Positions 63,125 to 64,000 of a stretch of 64,000 bases of DNA are shown piece by piece; the first letter of the stretch is position 1; every line of letters starts with the position of its first letter. Under the pieces are notes generated by a model. The model was not told the origin of the DNA, searched no databases, and saw only the letters and a list, made by a program, of their open reading frames with translations. A program made the translations under genes and the position numbers. The DNA comes from Hymenobacter sp. BT18 (lineage in GTDB: Bacteria > Bacteroidota > Bacteroidia > Cytophagales > Hymenobacteraceae): the NCBI RefSeq assembly GCF_012273015.1, contig NZ_CP050954.1:2210001-2274000 (forward strand), in the 5' to 3' direction.

Positions 63125-64000
63125 TTACCGACACAGATGGCCGTGAGCGTGCGAGGCAAAGTGCGTGCTTGGCAAACCCAGCCAGTCCAGGGCGTTCTGG
63201 CCCAGCATCCGGGCCTTTACCTCGTCGGAGAAAGGCATGGCGTTAATCAGCTGCCCGGGCACCTGTTCGCCCAGGGGAAAGGGGTAATCGGTGCCCAGCG
63301 TAATTTTATCGGCGCCCAGGGTTTTCACCAGGTAGTCCAGCATCAGCGGGTCGTGCACCAAGGAATCTACCCAGAACCGGCCCAGGTACTCACGCGGGTT
63401 CACTGGGTTGTCGACGGCGCAGAGGTCGGGGCGCACCTGCCAGCCGTGCTCGATGCGACCAATGGTGCTGGCAAAGGTGCCGCCGCCGTGGGCCACCGCT
63501 ACGCGCAGGCGCGGCAGCCGCTCCAGCACTCCGCCAAACACTAACGAGCAGAGGGCCAGGGTACTTTCGGCGGGCATTCCCACCAGCCAGGGCAACCAGT
63601 ACTTGGGCATTTTCTGCTGGCCCATCATGTCCCAGGGGTGGATGAATACGCAAGCGCCCAGCTCCTCGGCCGCCGCAAACACCTCGAATAGCTGGGGCGC
63701 ATCCAGGTTCCAGTCGTTGATGTGGGAGCCGATCTGCACGCCGGCCAGGCCCAGCTCCTTCACACAGCGCTCCAACTCCCGAACCGCCAGATCAGGGGCC
63801 TGCATAGGTAAAGTGCCCAACCCCACAAAGCGCGTGGGGTAGCGCCGCACCACGTCGGCAATGTGGTCGTTGAGCAGGCAGCTCAGGTCCAGGGTATCGA
63901 GCGGCTTAGCCCAGTAGCTGAACATAACAGGCACGGTGCTGAGCACCTGTACCTGCACGCCCAACTGGTCGTACTCGCGCATCCGCACCTGAGGGTCCCA
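63125..64000 (-). CDS. ACMSD-like amidohydrolase (partial)
   Basis: At least 291 residues are coded; the start is outside the window on the right, and the frame reads [20 protein letters not shown] at its edge. [60 protein letters not shown] and [13 protein letters not shown] match 2-amino-3-carboxymuconate 6-semialdehyde decarboxylase of the amidohydrolase superfamily. HPWDMMG carries a metal His, and GTDYPFP the catalytic Asp. The enzyme acts late in kynurenine breakdown. It converges towards nothing; kmo and kynU are on the same strand. Confidence 0.88.
   Translation of the reverse strand, partial: WDPQVRMREYDQLGVQVQVLSTVPVMFSYWAKPLDTLDLSCLLNDHIADVVRRYPTRFVGLGTLPMQAPDLAVRELERCVKELGLAGVQIGSHINDWNLDAPQLFEVFAAAEELGACVFIHPWDMMGQQKMPKYWLPWLVGMPAESTLALCSLVFGGVLERLPRLRVAVAHGGGTFASTIGRIEHGWQVRPDLCAVDNPVNPREYLGRFWVDSLVHDPLMLDYLVKTLGADKITLGTDYPFPLGEQVPGQLINAMPFSDEVKARMLGQNALDWLGLPSTHFASHAHGHLCR

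Overview
The window looks like chromosomal DNA of a high-GC Cytophagales bacterium (Bacteroidota), most likely Hymenobacter or a close relative; the genus is an inference. Evidence: Bacteroidetes-type -7 promoter elements (TAnnTTTG) precede many genes, a secreted enzyme carries a type IX secretion sorting tail, there is a carboxypeptidase-regulatory/TonB receptor and a bacillithiol-linked YtxJ, and many small lipoproteins occur. I saw no rRNA or tRNA genes, no CRISPR array and no insertion sequence with a transposase.

Layout. 1-3.8 kb: end of an outer-membrane protein gene, hemW, and three genes in a row (unknown acidic protein, alpha/beta hydrolase, cyclase/KynB-like hydrolase). 3.9-9.3 kb: rplU-rpmA diverging from nrdB, then nrdA, with a GIY-YIG gene between two ~100-bp palindromes inserted between nrdB and nrdA. 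9.3-12.7 kb: an accessory stretch with AT-rich unknown genes, dispersed palindromes and a 41-bp tandem palindrome array. 12.7-15.7 kb: lipoprotein, secreted and DUF4126 genes and an odd truncated globin. 15.8-20.5 kb: 2-oxoglutarate dehydrogenase odhA-odhB. 21-28 kb: 3D-domain protein, unknown proteins, CsbD, DUF1206 and a LYS1-like dehydrogenase. 28-38 kb: gcvP, lipA, OsmC, YtxJ and a fused E1 alpha/beta 2-oxoacid dehydrogenase. 38-47 kb: a SusC remnant, M16 peptidase, secreted PHP hydrolase, two paralogous secreted proteins, a GT-C-like membrane protein and a Rof-like protein. 47-51 kb: asnS and rpoN. 51-64 kb: kynurenine genes kmo, kynU and an ACMSD-like gene, spaced by a TonB receptor, alkB and a duplicated lipoprotein plus PIG-V-like membrane glycosyltransferase cassette.

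How the parts fit. LipA makes the lipoyl cofactor used by the OdhB E2 and, through partner proteins outside the window, by the glycine cleavage system (GcvP) and the E1 fusion. kmo, kynU and the ACMSD-like gene are steps of the kynurenine route of tryptophan breakdown, and the KynB-like gene at 3 kb might add an earlier step. The most unusual parts are the palindrome-flanked GIY-YIG gene between the ribonucleotide reductase genes, the DnaA-box cluster before nrdB, the 41-bp palindrome array, and the tandem lipoprotein/glycosyltransferase cassette, one copy of which is broken at a run of eight G.
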